Shown in pieces: positions 8,873 to 16,773 of a DNA stretch of 35,300 nucleotides. Below the pieces are notes generated by a model. It saw only the letters and a list, made by a program, of their open reading frames with translations. It was not told the origin of the DNA and ran no database searches. The translations under genes were made by a program, and so were the position numbers. The DNA is from Nitrososphaerales archaeon (GTDB lineage: Archaea; Thermoproteota; Nitrososphaeria; Nitrososphaerales; CADDZS01), in NCBI GenBank assembly GCA_030037995.1, contig JASHPQ010000095.1:1-35300 (forward strand). The letters run 5' to 3'. Numbering within the stretch: position 1 is the stretch's first letter; every line of letters starts with the position of its first letter.

Positions 8873-8936
8873 ATCGCGAAAAAGTATCATCTCAAAATTC
8901 TGTGGTTTCTAAATCACTCAGAGCATTACAGTAAGG

Positions 8937-8943
8937 TATTTAT
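8937..8943 (+). promoter_or_regulatory. Candidate internal TATA box before rpl22
   Basis: TATTTAT lies in the 118-base gap between uS19 and uL22, 48-54 bases before the uL22 TTG. Start of transcription about 27 bases downstream would leave a leader of about 24 bases. It may give the uL22-onward genes a promoter of their own. Confidence 0.4.
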
Positions 8944-8990
8944 CACCTCGAAGAAGGAAGGCCTCTCTCTACCATAGTGTTACACGACAG

Positions 8991-9452
8991 TTGCCGCTTT
9001 TCAGGTACTCTTTTCAGAATTATGACCCTCTTCTTCACATCAGAGCAGCGGGAAGGGAGGTGGATGTGTCTCCAAAGACCGCCAGAGAAGTGTGCAAATC
9101 AATTAAAGGGATGTTTTTGCATGACGCAAAAGATTACCTTGAGGCTGTCACCGAAAAGAAAGCAGCCGTACCCTTCAGACGGTTCAAAAGAGGGGGCGCT
9201 CACCGTTCAGAGATCAACGGCTTCCATGCGGGCGGATACCCGGTAAAAGCTGCCGCTAAAGTACTAGAAGTTCTCAATAACTTGGAAGCAAACTCGGAAT
9301 TTAAAGGCAGAGATTTGGATCGGATGAAAATCATTCACGCCAGCGCTGCGAGAGGGAGAATAATCAAGGCCTATACCCCAAGGGCGCAGGGAAGATCTTC
9401 GCCGTCGTTCAATACCCTGGTCCACATAGAACTTGTGGCAACAGAGGCGTAG
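8991..9452 (+). CDS. rpl22: Large-subunit ribosomal protein uL22
   Basis: uL22 reaches into the peptide tunnel with a long hairpin. The 153 residues show the archaeal pattern: VSPKTAREVCKSIKGMFLHDAKDYLEAV near the start, then VPFRRFKRGGAHR, GGYPVKAAAKVLEVLNNLEAN and the late RGRIIKAYTPRAQGRSSP tunnel hairpin. The predicted start is TTG; the first 15 residues are less conserved, so a slightly different start is possible. It is followed by uS3 after 8 bases. Confidence 0.94.
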   Translation: MPLFRYSFQNYDPLLHIRAAGREVDVSPKTAREVCKSIKGMFLHDAKDYLEAVTEKKAAVPFRRFKRGGAHRSEINGFHAGGYPVKAAAKVLEVLNNLEANSEFKGRDLDRMKIIHASAARGRIIKAYTPRAQGRSSPSFNTLVHIELVATEA

Positions 9453-9460
9453 ATCTTTCT

Positions 9461-10249
9461 TTGGCAACCACCACAATCACAACCACTAAGAAAGTCCTAA
9501 ACAAGTTTGAAAGGAACGCGGAAATCGACGAATTCCTAGAAAAGTCGCTGACCGAAGCTGGTTATGGTGGAGTTGACATCACAACTTCCCCAGTGGGAAC
9601 TAGAATCACTTTGTTCGTTCAAAGACCCGGTCTCGTTATTGGCCGCAGAGGAATGGGAATCAGGGATCTCACTGAAAAACTCGAAAAGAAATTCGGGCTA
9701 CCGAATCCCCAGATTTCCGTGGTTGAAGAAGAAGTCCCGGAGCTGAATCCCCGGATAATGTGCTCGCGAATAGCTCAGACTGTCGTGCGTGGAACTGCAT
9801 TTAGGCGCGCCGCGCTCTGGGCGATGAATTCCATGATGAACGCGGGAGCTCTGGGCGTTGAAATTACAATCTCTGGAAAGTTGAGGAGCGAAAGGGCTCA
9901 CTTTGAAAAGTATGTTTCTGGTGTCGTCCCAAAAAGTGGTGAAACTGCGGACAGAATTGTGCGCAGAGCCACGACAGATGTTCTCTTGAAGATGGGACTG
10001 TATGGAGTAAAAGTGAGTATTGCGATAAAGAACTCGATTGCTCCTGATGTAGAATTGATTGACCTCACCGGTGGGACTACTGAAGCCGGCAGTGAACATC
10101 AGAGTACGGCGGAGCAGCAGCAACAACAGCCGACGCCCGCTCAACAGGAGCAACCTCGCCCTAAGGAAGGTCAGGCCCCTAGATCCTCTCGACGAAGTTC
10201 GACGAGCAAAAAGGAGTCAGTGAAAGAAGTTGAAACGACTCAAAACTGA
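9461..10249 (+). CDS. rps3: Small-subunit ribosomal protein uS3
   Basis: uS3 lies at the mRNA entry channel and has helicase-like and mRNA-binding roles. Its 262 residues include an N-terminal KH domain (GLVIGRRGMGIRDLTEKLE, GxxG at about 61-64) and the C-terminal uS3 fold with ARGTAFRRAALW-like and GVEITISGKLRSERA motifs. From about residue 205 the chain is a low-complexity tail rich in Gln, Pro, Glu, Ser and Lys, including a run of five Gln. The start is TTG. The 3' end overlaps uL29 by 20 bases. Confidence 0.96.
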   Translation: MATTTITTTKKVLNKFERNAEIDEFLEKSLTEAGYGGVDITTSPVGTRITLFVQRPGLVIGRRGMGIRDLTEKLEKKFGLPNPQISVVEEEVPELNPRIMCSRIAQTVVRGTAFRRAALWAMNSMMNAGALGVEITISGKLRSERAHFEKYVSGVVPKSGETADRIVRRATTDVLLKMGLYGVKVSIAIKNSIAPDVELIDLTGGTTEAGSEHQSTAEQQQQQPTPAQQEQPRPKEGQAPRSSRRSSTSKKESVKEVETTQN

Positions 10250-10508
10250 TGAGCTATCCAGTTTATCGGATCAGGATCTGGTAAAACGGCTGAATGATCT
10301 TCGATCCGAACTCTCTCGACTGAGATCTAGTGCTGCTCGCGGCACTTTGAAAAAGGAACTTGGGGAAATCAAAACGGTGCGTCGAAATATTGCTAGAATC
10401 CTCACTACCATAAACGCAAAGAAGGTAGAAGCACCGGTTAAGCAAACGAAAGCACCAGAGCCTGAGGCCGTCGCAGCTGAGACAAGTACCGCATCCATGG
10501 AAAAGTGA
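10230..10508 (+). CDS. rpl29: Large-subunit ribosomal protein uL29
   Basis: uL29 is a small helical hairpin protein beside the tunnel exit. The 92 residues start KRLKTDELSSLSDQDLVKRLNDL, followed by LRSELSRLR and the family's IKTVRRNIARILTTIN near residue 50. The C-terminal 25 residues form an Ala/Glu/Lys/Pro-rich tail beyond the usual 65-70-residue length. The TTG start lies inside the end of uS3, a 20-base overlap that suggests coupled translation. Confidence 0.93.
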   Translation: MKRLKTDELSSLSDQDLVKRLNDLRSELSRLRSSAARGTLKKELGEIKTVRRNIARILTTINAKKVEAPVKQTKAPEPEAVAAETSTASMEK

Positions 10509-10515
10509 GCCGCAT

Positions 10516-10770
10516 TTGTATTCAGGAATGTTGATAGGTCGGGAAATCGAAGTACTGGCTTCTCGCGATAAATCGATGCTAAATCTCAAAGGTCTGGTCA
10601 TAGACGAAACGAAGAACATGCTCGTAGTCGTTACTCCGTTGGAGAGACAGGTAAAGATTCCAAAGTCAATAATCACGCTGAGCGTTTCTAACAGGAGGAG
10701 AAATGAGAAAGCATTGATCATCGAAGGTTCAAAATTGATAGGCACTCCGGCTGAGAGAATAAAAGGGTAG
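10516..10770 (+). CDS. rnp1: RNase P protein component 1 (Rpp29/Pop4)
   Basis: Rpp29 is a protein subunit of archaeal RNase P, which cuts the 5' leader from pre-tRNA. The 84 residues fold as a single Sm-like barrel: MLIGREIEVLASRDKSMLNLKGLVIDETKNML and the strand-rich VKIPKSIITLSV follow the family. Its place between uL29 and uS17 is the usual archaeal position. The start is shown at TTG, 7 bases after the uL29 stop; an in-frame ATG at 10528 would remove four residues and is a reasonable alternative. Many archaea have the eIF1 gene beside it, which is absent here. Confidence 0.9.
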   Translation: MYSGMLIGREIEVLASRDKSMLNLKGLVIDETKNMLVVVTPLERQVKIPKSIITLSVSNRRRNEKALIIEGSKLIGTPAERIKG

Positions 10771-10779
10771 AACAAAAAT

Positions 10780-11139
10780 ATGTCGCAAGCGAGAAGCATC
10801 GGACTGGACGTAAAACCTCCTTCAAGACAGTGCGAGGATCCAAACTGTCCGTTTCACGGTTCTCTGAAGATCAGGGGCAAGCTGCTGACCGGAAAGGTCG
10901 TAAGTGTGTCCGCGAAGAACATGGCGGTTATCCAGAGGGAATCTACCCAGTTCAACAAGAAGTACATTCGGTATTTGAAAAAAAGGCATAAACTTCACGC
11001 TCATCTATCTCCTTGCTTTGAACTTAAGATTGGGGATGTTGCTACCGTGGCCGAGTGCAGGCCGATCTGCAAGAGCGTCTCGTTCGTTGTCGTGGATCGT
11101 GTGAGGGCGGGTATTCCTGCGGCTCCCGGGGCAAAGTAA
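10780..11139 (+). CDS. rps17: Small-subunit ribosomal protein uS17
   Basis: uS17 is an OB-fold protein of the small-subunit body. The 119 residues carry the archaeal N-terminal extension with CEDPNCPFHGSLKIRGKLLTG, then MAVIQRES, KYIRYLKKRHKLHAHLSPC and IGDVATVAECRPICKSVSFVVV. The start is ATG, 9 bases after the Rpp29 stop. The cysteines in the extension are typical of archaeal and eukaryotic family members. Confidence 0.96.
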   Translation: MSQARSIGLDVKPPSRQCEDPNCPFHGSLKIRGKLLTGKVVSVSAKNMAVIQRESTQFNKKYIRYLKKRHKLHAHLSPCFELKIGDVATVAECRPICKSVSFVVVDRVRAGIPAAPGAK

Positions 11140-11160
11140 CAAAGGATATCTTGATGGGCA

Positions 11161-11595
11161 TTGTCGACAAAGTCGAGGGCCGTTTCTGCAAAAGGAGTGT
11201 CAGAGTTCAAGCTCTACATCACGCGGGCTGTTCCGGTCAACGCGATCATTACATGCGCAGATAATACTGGAGCCAAAACTCTTCGCGTCGTAAATGTGAC
11301 GCGTTATCATGGAAGGTTGAAGCGAGTCCCGGCAGCATCGGTCGGCGATCATATTACTGTGGTCGTAAAACGAGGCCCGCCTGAACTGCGGAAGCAGACT
11401 TTCGGTGCGGTAATAATTAGGCAGAAGTATCCAGTTAGGAGAGTCAGCGGTCAGAGGATCATGTTTGAAGATAACGCCGCCGTTATAATAACTCCAGAGG
11501 GGGATCTAAAGGGGACTGATATCAAGGGCCCTGTTGCTGCCGAGGCTGCCGAGCGCTGGCCGAGGATCGCGAATCTCGCCACCATGATCGTATAG
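11161..11595 (+). CDS. rpl14: Large-subunit ribosomal protein uL14
   Basis: uL14 is on the intersubunit face and is the binding site of anti-association factors. The 144 residues include TCADNTGAKTLRVVNV, GDHITVVVKRGPPELRKQ, VIIRQKYPVRR and FEDNAAVIITPEGDLKGTDIKGPVAAE, all diagnostic. The start is TTG. The first 20 residues are a short extension of low conservation. uL24 follows 18 bases after the stop. Confidence 0.97.
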   Translation: MSTKSRAVSAKGVSEFKLYITRAVPVNAIITCADNTGAKTLRVVNVTRYHGRLKRVPAASVGDHITVVVKRGPPELRKQTFGAVIIRQKYPVRRVSGQRIMFEDNAAVIITPEGDLKGTDIKGPVAAEAAERWPRIANLATMIV

Positions 11596-11613
11596 CCTGG
11601 AGATTGAATTTCT

Positions 11614-11985
11614 TTGAAGGCGTCTACTAGTTCATCAAAGCCAGTAAAGGTCAGGAAGGATCTTGCAAACAGCCCCATTAGGGAAAAAGGCCTCGAACTC
11701 GCCAGAGCAATGCTCTCTACTGACTTGAAGGCGAAGTACGCGACCAACTCAGTCAGAGTGAGACCGGGTGATAACGTGAAACTAGTCAGAGGCGAATACG
11801 CCGGAGTCGAGGGAAAAATTCAGAAGGTCTTTCCTCAGGAAGGGAGAATTACCGTGGAAGGCGTGACCCGTGAGAAGATCGCAGGTGGGACTACGCCGCT
11901 CAGGATTCACACATCCAATGTCGTTGTTACCGGTCTGAACCTGGATGACAAGTTTCGCCGGAAGAAATTGGAAGGAACTGCTTGA
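11614..11985 (+). CDS. rpl24: Large-subunit ribosomal protein uL24
   Basis: uL24 is an assembly-initiating protein with a KOW motif. The 123 residues include the archaeal N-terminal region with LANSPIREKG and the KOW part VRPGDNVKLVRGEYAGVEGK, then KVFPQEGRITVEGVTREKI and the C-terminal helix HTSNVVVTGLNLDDKFRRKKL. The start is TTG. eS4 follows after 36 bases. Confidence 0.96.
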   Translation: MKASTSSSKPVKVRKDLANSPIREKGLELARAMLSTDLKAKYATNSVRVRPGDNVKLVRGEYAGVEGKIQKVFPQEGRITVEGVTREKIAGGTTPLRIHTSNVVVTGLNLDDKFRRKKLEGTA

Positions 11986-12021
11986 TTTTTCTGCTGATAA
12001 AGGGAGAGTGCGTAGTTATAA

Positions 12022-12759
12022 ATGGCTAAGAAGAGCGGTAGTCTCAAAGCAAAAAGATCCGCAACTCCGGCGTTTTGGCAGATTTCGAGGAAGGATAAGC
12101 GCTTTGTTGTCCGGACTTCTCCCGGCCCCCATCTCAAGAGCTACAGCTACCCTCTGCTGGTAGTGCTGAGAGACGTTCTCGGGCTGGTGAAGACAAGGCG
12201 GGAAGCCCTTTCGGTCCTCAACGAAGGGAAGGTCAGTATTGATGGAAAGATCGTAAAGGCGGAGTCATTTCCCATCGGTTTGATGGACGTAATCGACTTT
12301 CCGAACATGGGCCGATCTTTCAGAATGGTTCCTCACTACGGTCGACTGGTCCCGGTCGAAATCGGAGCTAACGAAAAAGGATTGAAGCTTTGCCATGTAA
12401 AGTCGAAGAAGACCGGACGGGGGTCCAAGATAAGTTACGGCTTGCACGATGGTCGAGTGATATTCCCCGAGGCTGAAGTCGACATAAAGCCCGGCGATGC
12501 TTGCATTATAAAAATTCCCACTCAAGAATTCCAGGCGAGTTTCAAGCTCGGAAAAGAGACCCTAGCTCTTTTGATTCGCGGCGAGAGGTCGGGCGAGATC
12601 ACAACTGTGGAGGACGTGAAGCCTGGCACCTACTCCAGAGGATCTATTGCCACAGTAAGATTTGCTGACGGTACATCCTCCGAATTGCCGACTAGCGTAC
12701 TGCTGCCGCTGGGAAAGCAGGTTCCTGAGATTACTCTGACGAAGTCGGCGGCTTCGTAA
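12022..12759 (+). CDS. rps4e: Small-subunit ribosomal protein eS4
   Basis: eS4 is an archaeal/eukaryotic small-subunit protein. The 245 residues combine an N-terminal S4-like RNA-binding region (SYPLLVVLRDVLGLVKTRREAL, VLNEGKVSIDGKIVKAESFPIGLMDVI), the central domain and a C-terminal KOW-like part. The start is ATG. Residues 1-45 contain the usual basic arm, including FWQISRKDKRFVVRTSPGPH. It lies between uL24 and uL5 as in other archaea. Confidence 0.97.
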   Translation: MAKKSGSLKAKRSATPAFWQISRKDKRFVVRTSPGPHLKSYSYPLLVVLRDVLGLVKTRREALSVLNEGKVSIDGKIVKAESFPIGLMDVIDFPNMGRSFRMVPHYGRLVPVEIGANEKGLKLCHVKSKKTGRGSKISYGLHDGRVIFPEAEVDIKPGDACIIKIPTQEFQASFKLGKETLALLIRGERSGEITTVEDVKPGTYSRGSIATVRFADGTSSELPTSVLLPLGKQVPEITLTKSAAS

Positions 12760-12782
12760 ATTCATAGAGGGAGATTCTCACT

Positions 12783-13328
12783 TTGAGCACCACAACCGTT
12801 CAAGAGCAAAAAGAGGACCGCACCGAAGACCCGAGGACCGTCAGGATCGGCAAGGTCGTGATAAACATCGGGGTGGGTCGATCTGGGGAGGCAATCGAGC
12901 GTGCGAGACGGGTCATCGAAGACCTTGTCCATCAAAAGGCGAGCTCCAGGAAAGCGAAGAAGTCCATTCGAGACTTTGGAATTCACAAGGGGGAACCCAT
13001 CGGTATGATGGTTACTATCAGAGGCAAGAGAGCCGGCGAGGTTCTGAAGCTGTTACTTCAGGGGAGAGAAAACAGAATTCCTGCTTCGGCGTTTGACGAT
13101 TTCGGTAACTGTTCGTTCGGGATAAAGGAACACATCGAAATTCCAGGAGTCAGATACAGTCCAGATATCGGAATTTTTGGGATGAACGTGTCCGCCGTCC
13201 TGGAGAGGGCAGGCTACAGGGTATCGCGGCGTAACAGGTCTTCAAGCAAGGTGGGAAGGAATCATCGTGTGGGACGGGCAGAAGCTGAAGAATTTTTCAA
13301 ACGAAACTTTGGAGTGGAAATTGCATAG
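12783..13328 (+). CDS. rpl5: Large-subunit ribosomal protein uL5
   Basis: uL5 binds 5S rRNA and forms part of the central protuberance. The 181 residues include VRIGKVVINIGVGRSGEAIE, KAKKSIRDFGIHKGEPIG, VTIRGKRAGEVLKLLL and FDDFGNCSFGIKEHIEIPGV. The start is TTG, with GAGGGAG about 8 bases upstream that could pair with 16S rRNA. The uS14 start codon follows the stop directly. Confidence 0.96.
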   Translation: MSTTTVQEQKEDRTEDPRTVRIGKVVINIGVGRSGEAIERARRVIEDLVHQKASSRKAKKSIRDFGIHKGEPIGMMVTIRGKRAGEVLKLLLQGRENRIPASAFDDFGNCSFGIKEHIEIPGVRYSPDIGIFGMNVSAVLERAGYRVSRRNRSSSKVGRNHRVGRAEAEEFFKRNFGVEIA

Positions 13329-13493
13329 TTGCCTAAAGAACGTCACGGAAAACCGAGAAAATTCGGCAAAGGAGCAAGGTACTGCAGGCGCTGTGGGCAG
13401 TACGGAGCACTAATTCAGAAATACGATCTGATGCTCTGTCGTCAGTGCTTTAGAGAAGTTGCCCCGAAATTGGGATTCAAGAAATTCGAGTGA
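13329..13493 (+). CDS. rps14: Small-subunit ribosomal protein uS14, zinc-binding type
   Basis: uS14 is a small head protein of the 30S subunit. The 54-residue product begins [15 protein letters not shown] and has two CxxC pairs (CRRCG and CRQCF) that should bind one zinc, with [26 protein letters not shown] at the C-terminus in family order. The TTG start follows the uL5 stop with no gap and its own TGA is at 13491-13493. It is too short for many gene finders but fits the uL5-uS14-uS8 order exactly. Confidence 0.96.
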   Translation: MPKERHGKPRKFGKGARYCRRCGQYGALIQKYDLMLCRQCFREVAPKLGFKKFE

Positions 13494-13511
13494 GTGAAGG
13501 AGGAGAAATAT

Positions 13512-13904
13512 TTGGCGGCGAACAACGTGATGGGAAATCTTTTCGCGACAATATACAATAACGAGATCAGGAACAAGAAGGAGTGTTTGGTCATTCCGGC
13601 GTCGAAGCTCGCCACAGCCGTTCTGAGATCAATGTCGAAGAACAAGTACATCGGTGAGTTTGAGTTAATCGACGACGGAATCGCCGGCAAATTCAAAATT
13701 CAGCTTCTCGGCAGAATCAACAGATGCGGATCTATCTCACCGAGGTACAGCGTTCCGAGGAGTGGGTATACTCCCTGGGAGAGGCAGTTCCTCCCCGCGG
13801 TAGGCGTTGGCATTCTTATCGTTTCTACACCTCAAGGAGTAATGTCGCACAACGAAGCTCAGGAAAAGGGTTTGGGCGGGAGATTGATTGGTTATGTCTA
13901 CTAG
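13512..13904 (+). CDS. rps8: Small-subunit ribosomal protein uS8
   Basis: uS8 binds the central domain of 16S rRNA. The protein is 130 residues. I choose the TTG at 13512 rather than the in-frame GTG at 13494: it is preceded by AAGGAGGAG at a suitable distance and gives the family-like N-terminus AANNVMGNLFATIYNNE. The C-terminal signature ISPRYSVPRSGYTPWERQFLP and GVGILIVSTPQGVMSHNEAQ is clear. The stop overlaps the uL6 start region. Confidence 0.95.
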   Translation: MAANNVMGNLFATIYNNEIRNKKECLVIPASKLATAVLRSMSKNKYIGEFELIDDGIAGKFKIQLLGRINRCGSISPRYSVPRSGYTPWERQFLPAVGVGILIVSTPQGVMSHNEAQEKGLGGRLIGYVY

Positions 13905-14466
13905 CTCCGAGCAAAAGGCAAGTTCCAAAAAGTCCCAGAACCTTAACACCGCAGTGGAACTGCCGGAGGGGGTGAGCGCCAAGTTCAAGGATGGCCAAGT
14001 TACCGTTACCGGACCTCTTGGAAAAGTCTCGCAGGATTTTTCGAAGATTCCGGTGGATCTTGAAATTACTGGAAGCTCGGTCAAGCTTGTGACTCATGGA
14101 GCTAGAAGGAAAAACAGATCTATAATCAACACGGCGAGATCTCTGATCTCAAACGCAGTTCTGGGCGTGACTAAGGGATACGAATACAAGCTGAAGGTGA
14201 TCTATGCCCACTTTCCGGTCACAGTCAAAGTTCAGGGAAAGAAGGTTCTTGTGGAGAATTTTTACGGAGAGAGGTCTCCCAGAGTGGCAGAGATTGTTGG
14301 GGATACAAAGGCCGAGGTGCAAGGGGAGGATGTAATACTTAATGGCGTTTCCATTCAAGATGTCGGCCAGACCGCAGCAAATTTAGAGCAAGCCACTACT
14401 GTAAAACGAAAGGATCAGAGAGTATTCTTAGACGGTGTATATGTGTATGAGCGGATCAGAAAGTAG
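13894..14466 (+). CDS. rpl6: Large-subunit ribosomal protein uL6
   Basis: uL6 sits near the factor-binding site and sarcin-ricin loop. The 190-residue protein has two duplicated uL6 folds: VELPEGVSAKFKDGQVTVTG in the first and GYEYKLKVIYAHFPVTVKVQ to NFYGERSPRV in the second. The start is given as the ATG at 13894, overlapping uS8 by 11 bases; a TTG six bases upstream is in frame. The first 25 residues are a Ser/Lys-rich extension. The 3' end overlaps eL32. Confidence 0.95.
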   Translation: MSTSSEQKASSKKSQNLNTAVELPEGVSAKFKDGQVTVTGPLGKVSQDFSKIPVDLEITGSSVKLVTHGARRKNRSIINTARSLISNAVLGVTKGYEYKLKVIYAHFPVTVKVQGKKVLVENFYGERSPRVAEIVGDTKAEVQGEDVILNGVSIQDVGQTAANLEQATTVKRKDQRVFLDGVYVYERIRK

Positions 14467-14962
14467 TTCGACGGCTACGCAACCTGCGAGGAGACAGGAT
14501 CTTGAAAAGATGCTGGAGCTTCGGAGTAAAATCAAATCGAGGACTCCGTACTTCAGGCGGTTTGAATCATGGCGTTTTGTCAGACTGGAGGAGCCTTGGA
14601 GAAAACCAAAAGGAGTCGATAACCATCAGCGTCTGTCCGTGAAGGGATGGCCTCATCTCGTGAAAATTGGTTATCGGGTACCAAAAGAAGTGAGGTACCT
14701 GCACCCTTCTGGTTACCGAGACATTCTGGTCCACAATATGAAGGAGCTGGAGGCCCTGTCCGCGGACACGGACGCCGCGAGAATAGCCGCCGGAGTCGGC
14801 AGAAGAAAGCGCATCGAGCTCGCGACCAGGGCAAGGGAGTTGGGGATCAGGGTGCTCAACGGTCGGAATCTCCTCTCTGTTACGAAAAGGGAAGGGGAAG
14901 AGGAATCCGATGACAGCAAGAAGAAAAAGGACGAATCGAAGGACAAGAAGAAGAAAAAGTAG
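14447..14962 (+). CDS. rpl32e: Large-subunit ribosomal protein eL32
   Basis: eL32 is an archaeal/eukaryotic large-subunit protein. The core PYFRRFESWRFVRLEE, WRKPKGVDNHQRLSVKGWP and KIGYRVPKEVRYLHPSGYRD is diagnostic. The C-terminal 30 residues are an acidic and lysine-rich tail. Three in-frame starts exist (GTG 14435, ATG 14441, ATG 14447); I use the last, giving 171 residues and a 20-base overlap with uL6. The start is not certain. eL19 follows 15 bases later. Confidence 0.93.
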   Translation: MSGSESSSTATQPARRQDLEKMLELRSKIKSRTPYFRRFESWRFVRLEEPWRKPKGVDNHQRLSVKGWPHLVKIGYRVPKEVRYLHPSGYRDILVHNMKELEALSADTDAARIAAGVGRRKRIELATRARELGIRVLNGRNLLSVTKREGEEESDDSKKKKDESKDKKKKK

Positions 14963-14977
14963 GAAAGTGAACGGACG

Positions 14978-15421
14978 ATGGCAGACCTTAGCAGCAAGAA
15001 GCGCATGGCATCCGAGCTCTTGGGTGTCGGCAAGTCTCGAGTAAGACTAGATCCAGACATCACGGAGCAACTCCAAGACTCGATCACCAGAGAAAGTATT
15101 CGTGGCTGGCTTTCAGCAGGTGTGATCTGGGTCGTGCCCAAGAAAGGAAACTCCCGCGGCAGATTTCGCGTTCGCCACCTGAAACGAAAGAAGCGCGGGT
15201 TGGGTCAGGGCTCAAAGAAGGGTGCGCAGGGCGCCAGAGTGGGCAAAAAGAGCCTCTGGGTCGCCAGAGTCAGGATGCTTCGGCACGTCCTCAAAACGAA
15301 AAGGGATCGTGGGGAGATTACCAATCAGGACTTCAAGTCGCTTTACCTTCAGATAAAGGGAGCTCAGATAAGGACTCGCAAGAGGCTTGACGAAGAGCTA
15401 GCCAAGGTGCAGAGGCGATAG
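14978..15421 (+). CDS. rpl19e: Large-subunit ribosomal protein eL19
   Basis: eL19 forms an intersubunit bridge in archaea and eukaryotes. The 147 residues include SSKKRMASELLGVGKSRVRLDP at the N-terminus, the basic RVRHLKRKKRGLGQGSKKG segment, and the long C-terminal helix with LWVARVRMLRHVLKTKRDRG. The start is ATG. It is in the standard position between eL32 and uL18, 7 bases before uL18. Confidence 0.97.
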   Translation: MADLSSKKRMASELLGVGKSRVRLDPDITEQLQDSITRESIRGWLSAGVIWVVPKKGNSRGRFRVRHLKRKKRGLGQGSKKGAQGARVGKKSLWVARVRMLRHVLKTKRDRGEITNQDFKSLYLQIKGAQIRTRKRLDEELAKVQRR

Positions 15422-15428
15422 AGCAAGC

Positions 15429-16022
15429 TTGACTTCGAGTCACTACGTTCACTTATTCCGTCGGAGGCGGGAAGGTAAAACCGACTACCGAAAGAGGAAG
15501 GGGGTCATCTTGGGAAAATCCCCTTTCGTCTCGGTGCACGTATCGGGAAGATACATTTATTCTCAGCTCCTGAAGCCTGCACCTGCTGGCGACCTGACGA
15601 TTGTGTCCGCTTCGTCGCGGGACCTTGTGAAGAAATTTGGATGGAAGGGGTCAACGAAGAATCTGCCCGGCGCGTACCTCACGGGGTATTATTTGGGGCA
15701 ATTGGCTGGGAAGCAGAACATTAAGAAAGCCATCGTCTACTCGGGCGTTGGCCGGTTTATTCACGGTTCCAGGATCGCCTCTCTGATCAACGGTGCAAAA
15801 GATGCCGGATTGGAGATTCATGTAGATGACGAAAGCCTTCCAGACGAAGACCGAATTTCGGGAAAACACATAGCGGAGTATTCACAGAAACTGGAGAAGG
15901 AACACAAAGACAAACATGGCCAAATTTTCTCAAGACTCGTCTCGTTGGGACTAAATCCTTCTGACTATCCCTCCCATTTTGAGAGCGTAAAGGGCAAGAT
16001 CGGATCGAACGACCAGAGTTAA
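15429..16022 (+). CDS. rpl18: Large-subunit ribosomal protein uL18
   Basis: uL18 binds 5S rRNA with uL5. The 197-residue protein is the long archaeal/eukaryotic type. It contains FRRRREGKTDYRKRKGVI, SVHVSGRYIYSQLLKPAPAGD, NLPGAYLTGYYLGQLAGK and a C-terminal extension that includes DRISGKHIAEY. The start is TTG, 7 bases after the eL19 stop. uS5 follows after 27 bases. Confidence 0.96.
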   Translation: MTSSHYVHLFRRRREGKTDYRKRKGVILGKSPFVSVHVSGRYIYSQLLKPAPAGDLTIVSASSRDLVKKFGWKGSTKNLPGAYLTGYYLGQLAGKQNIKKAIVYSGVGRFIHGSRIASLINGAKDAGLEIHVDDESLPDEDRISGKHIAEYSQKLEKEHKDKHGQIFSRLVSLGLNPSDYPSHFESVKGKIGSNDQS

Positions 16023-16049
16023 ATCGGATATTAGCGTGGTTACGAGTAT

Positions 16050-16751
16050 ATGTCGCAAAATTCAGTAAGTAGTCCTGCACCCCCTCCGATGGAGAGCCCC
16101 TCTGCTCCGAGGCCCCCACCGCAGAGGGAGGAGAGGAGACGGGAGCGCGAGCAGGCGCCTTGGGTGCCGAAAACGCGCCTTGGCGAGCTCGTCGCCACCG
16201 GTAAGATAACCTCACTTGAAGAAATTTTCGAGAGCGGCCAGCGAGTAAAGGAGGCCGAGATCGTGAAAAAACTTCTCCCCGACATAAAATCGAATGTGGT
16301 TAGCGTTGGCATTGTGCAAAAGCAGACAGACGCTGGAGAAATCACGAAGTTTGCAGCAGTGGTTGCCGTGGGCAACGAAGCTGGATGGTTTGGTGTGGGT
16401 AGAGGAAAGGCGGTTCAGATGCGGAGCGCTATAGACAAGGCTACCACTGATGCGTATCTCAACATAATCCCCGTGAAGCTCGGATGCGGAAGCTGGGAGT
16501 GTCGAGACGGAAGACCCCATTCTGTTCCCTTCAGAATTACGGGAAAAGGTGGTAGTGTTCGCGTGGAAATCATACCTGCTCCCAGAGGGTTGGGTCTAGT
16601 CGCTGGAGAAACCGTAAGGAACCTGCTCGGTCTTGCAGGTGTCAAAGATGCTTGGACTAGAACGTACGGGTCTACGAATACAATGTCTTCAATCGCAAAC
16701 GCAGTCTATGACGCATTGAAGAAGATCCACGGAATAAGCGTTATCAAATAG
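16050..16751 (+). CDS. rps5: Small-subunit ribosomal protein uS5
   Basis: uS5 helps decoding accuracy and lines the mRNA entry site. The 233 residues have an archaeal form. After a proline, serine and arginine-rich N-terminal arm of about 45 residues comes WVPKTRLGELVATGKITSLEEIF, the double-stranded RNA-binding fold with FAAVVAVGNEAGWFGVGRGKA, and the C-terminal fold with IIPAPRGLGLVAGETVRNLLGLAGV. The start is ATG. Confidence 0.96.
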   Translation: MSQNSVSSPAPPPMESPSAPRPPPQREERRREREQAPWVPKTRLGELVATGKITSLEEIFESGQRVKEAEIVKKLLPDIKSNVVSVGIVQKQTDAGEITKFAAVVAVGNEAGWFGVGRGKAVQMRSAIDKATTDAYLNIIPVKLGCGSWECRDGRPHSVPFRITGKGGSVRVEIIPAPRGLGLVAGETVRNLLGLAGVKDAWTRTYGSTNTMSSIANAVYDALKKIHGISVIK

Positions 16752-16773
16752 GAGACACGGAGGTTCGCATTTC

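Noticed and set aside
8977-9246. 89-residue frame overlapping uL22
   Set aside because: It is an out-of-frame shadow; uL22 in the other frame has clear family motifs.
13494-13511. GTG start for uS8
   Set aside because: The TTG at 13512 has a good ribosome-binding site and gives the family N-terminus; GTG would place that site within the coding region.
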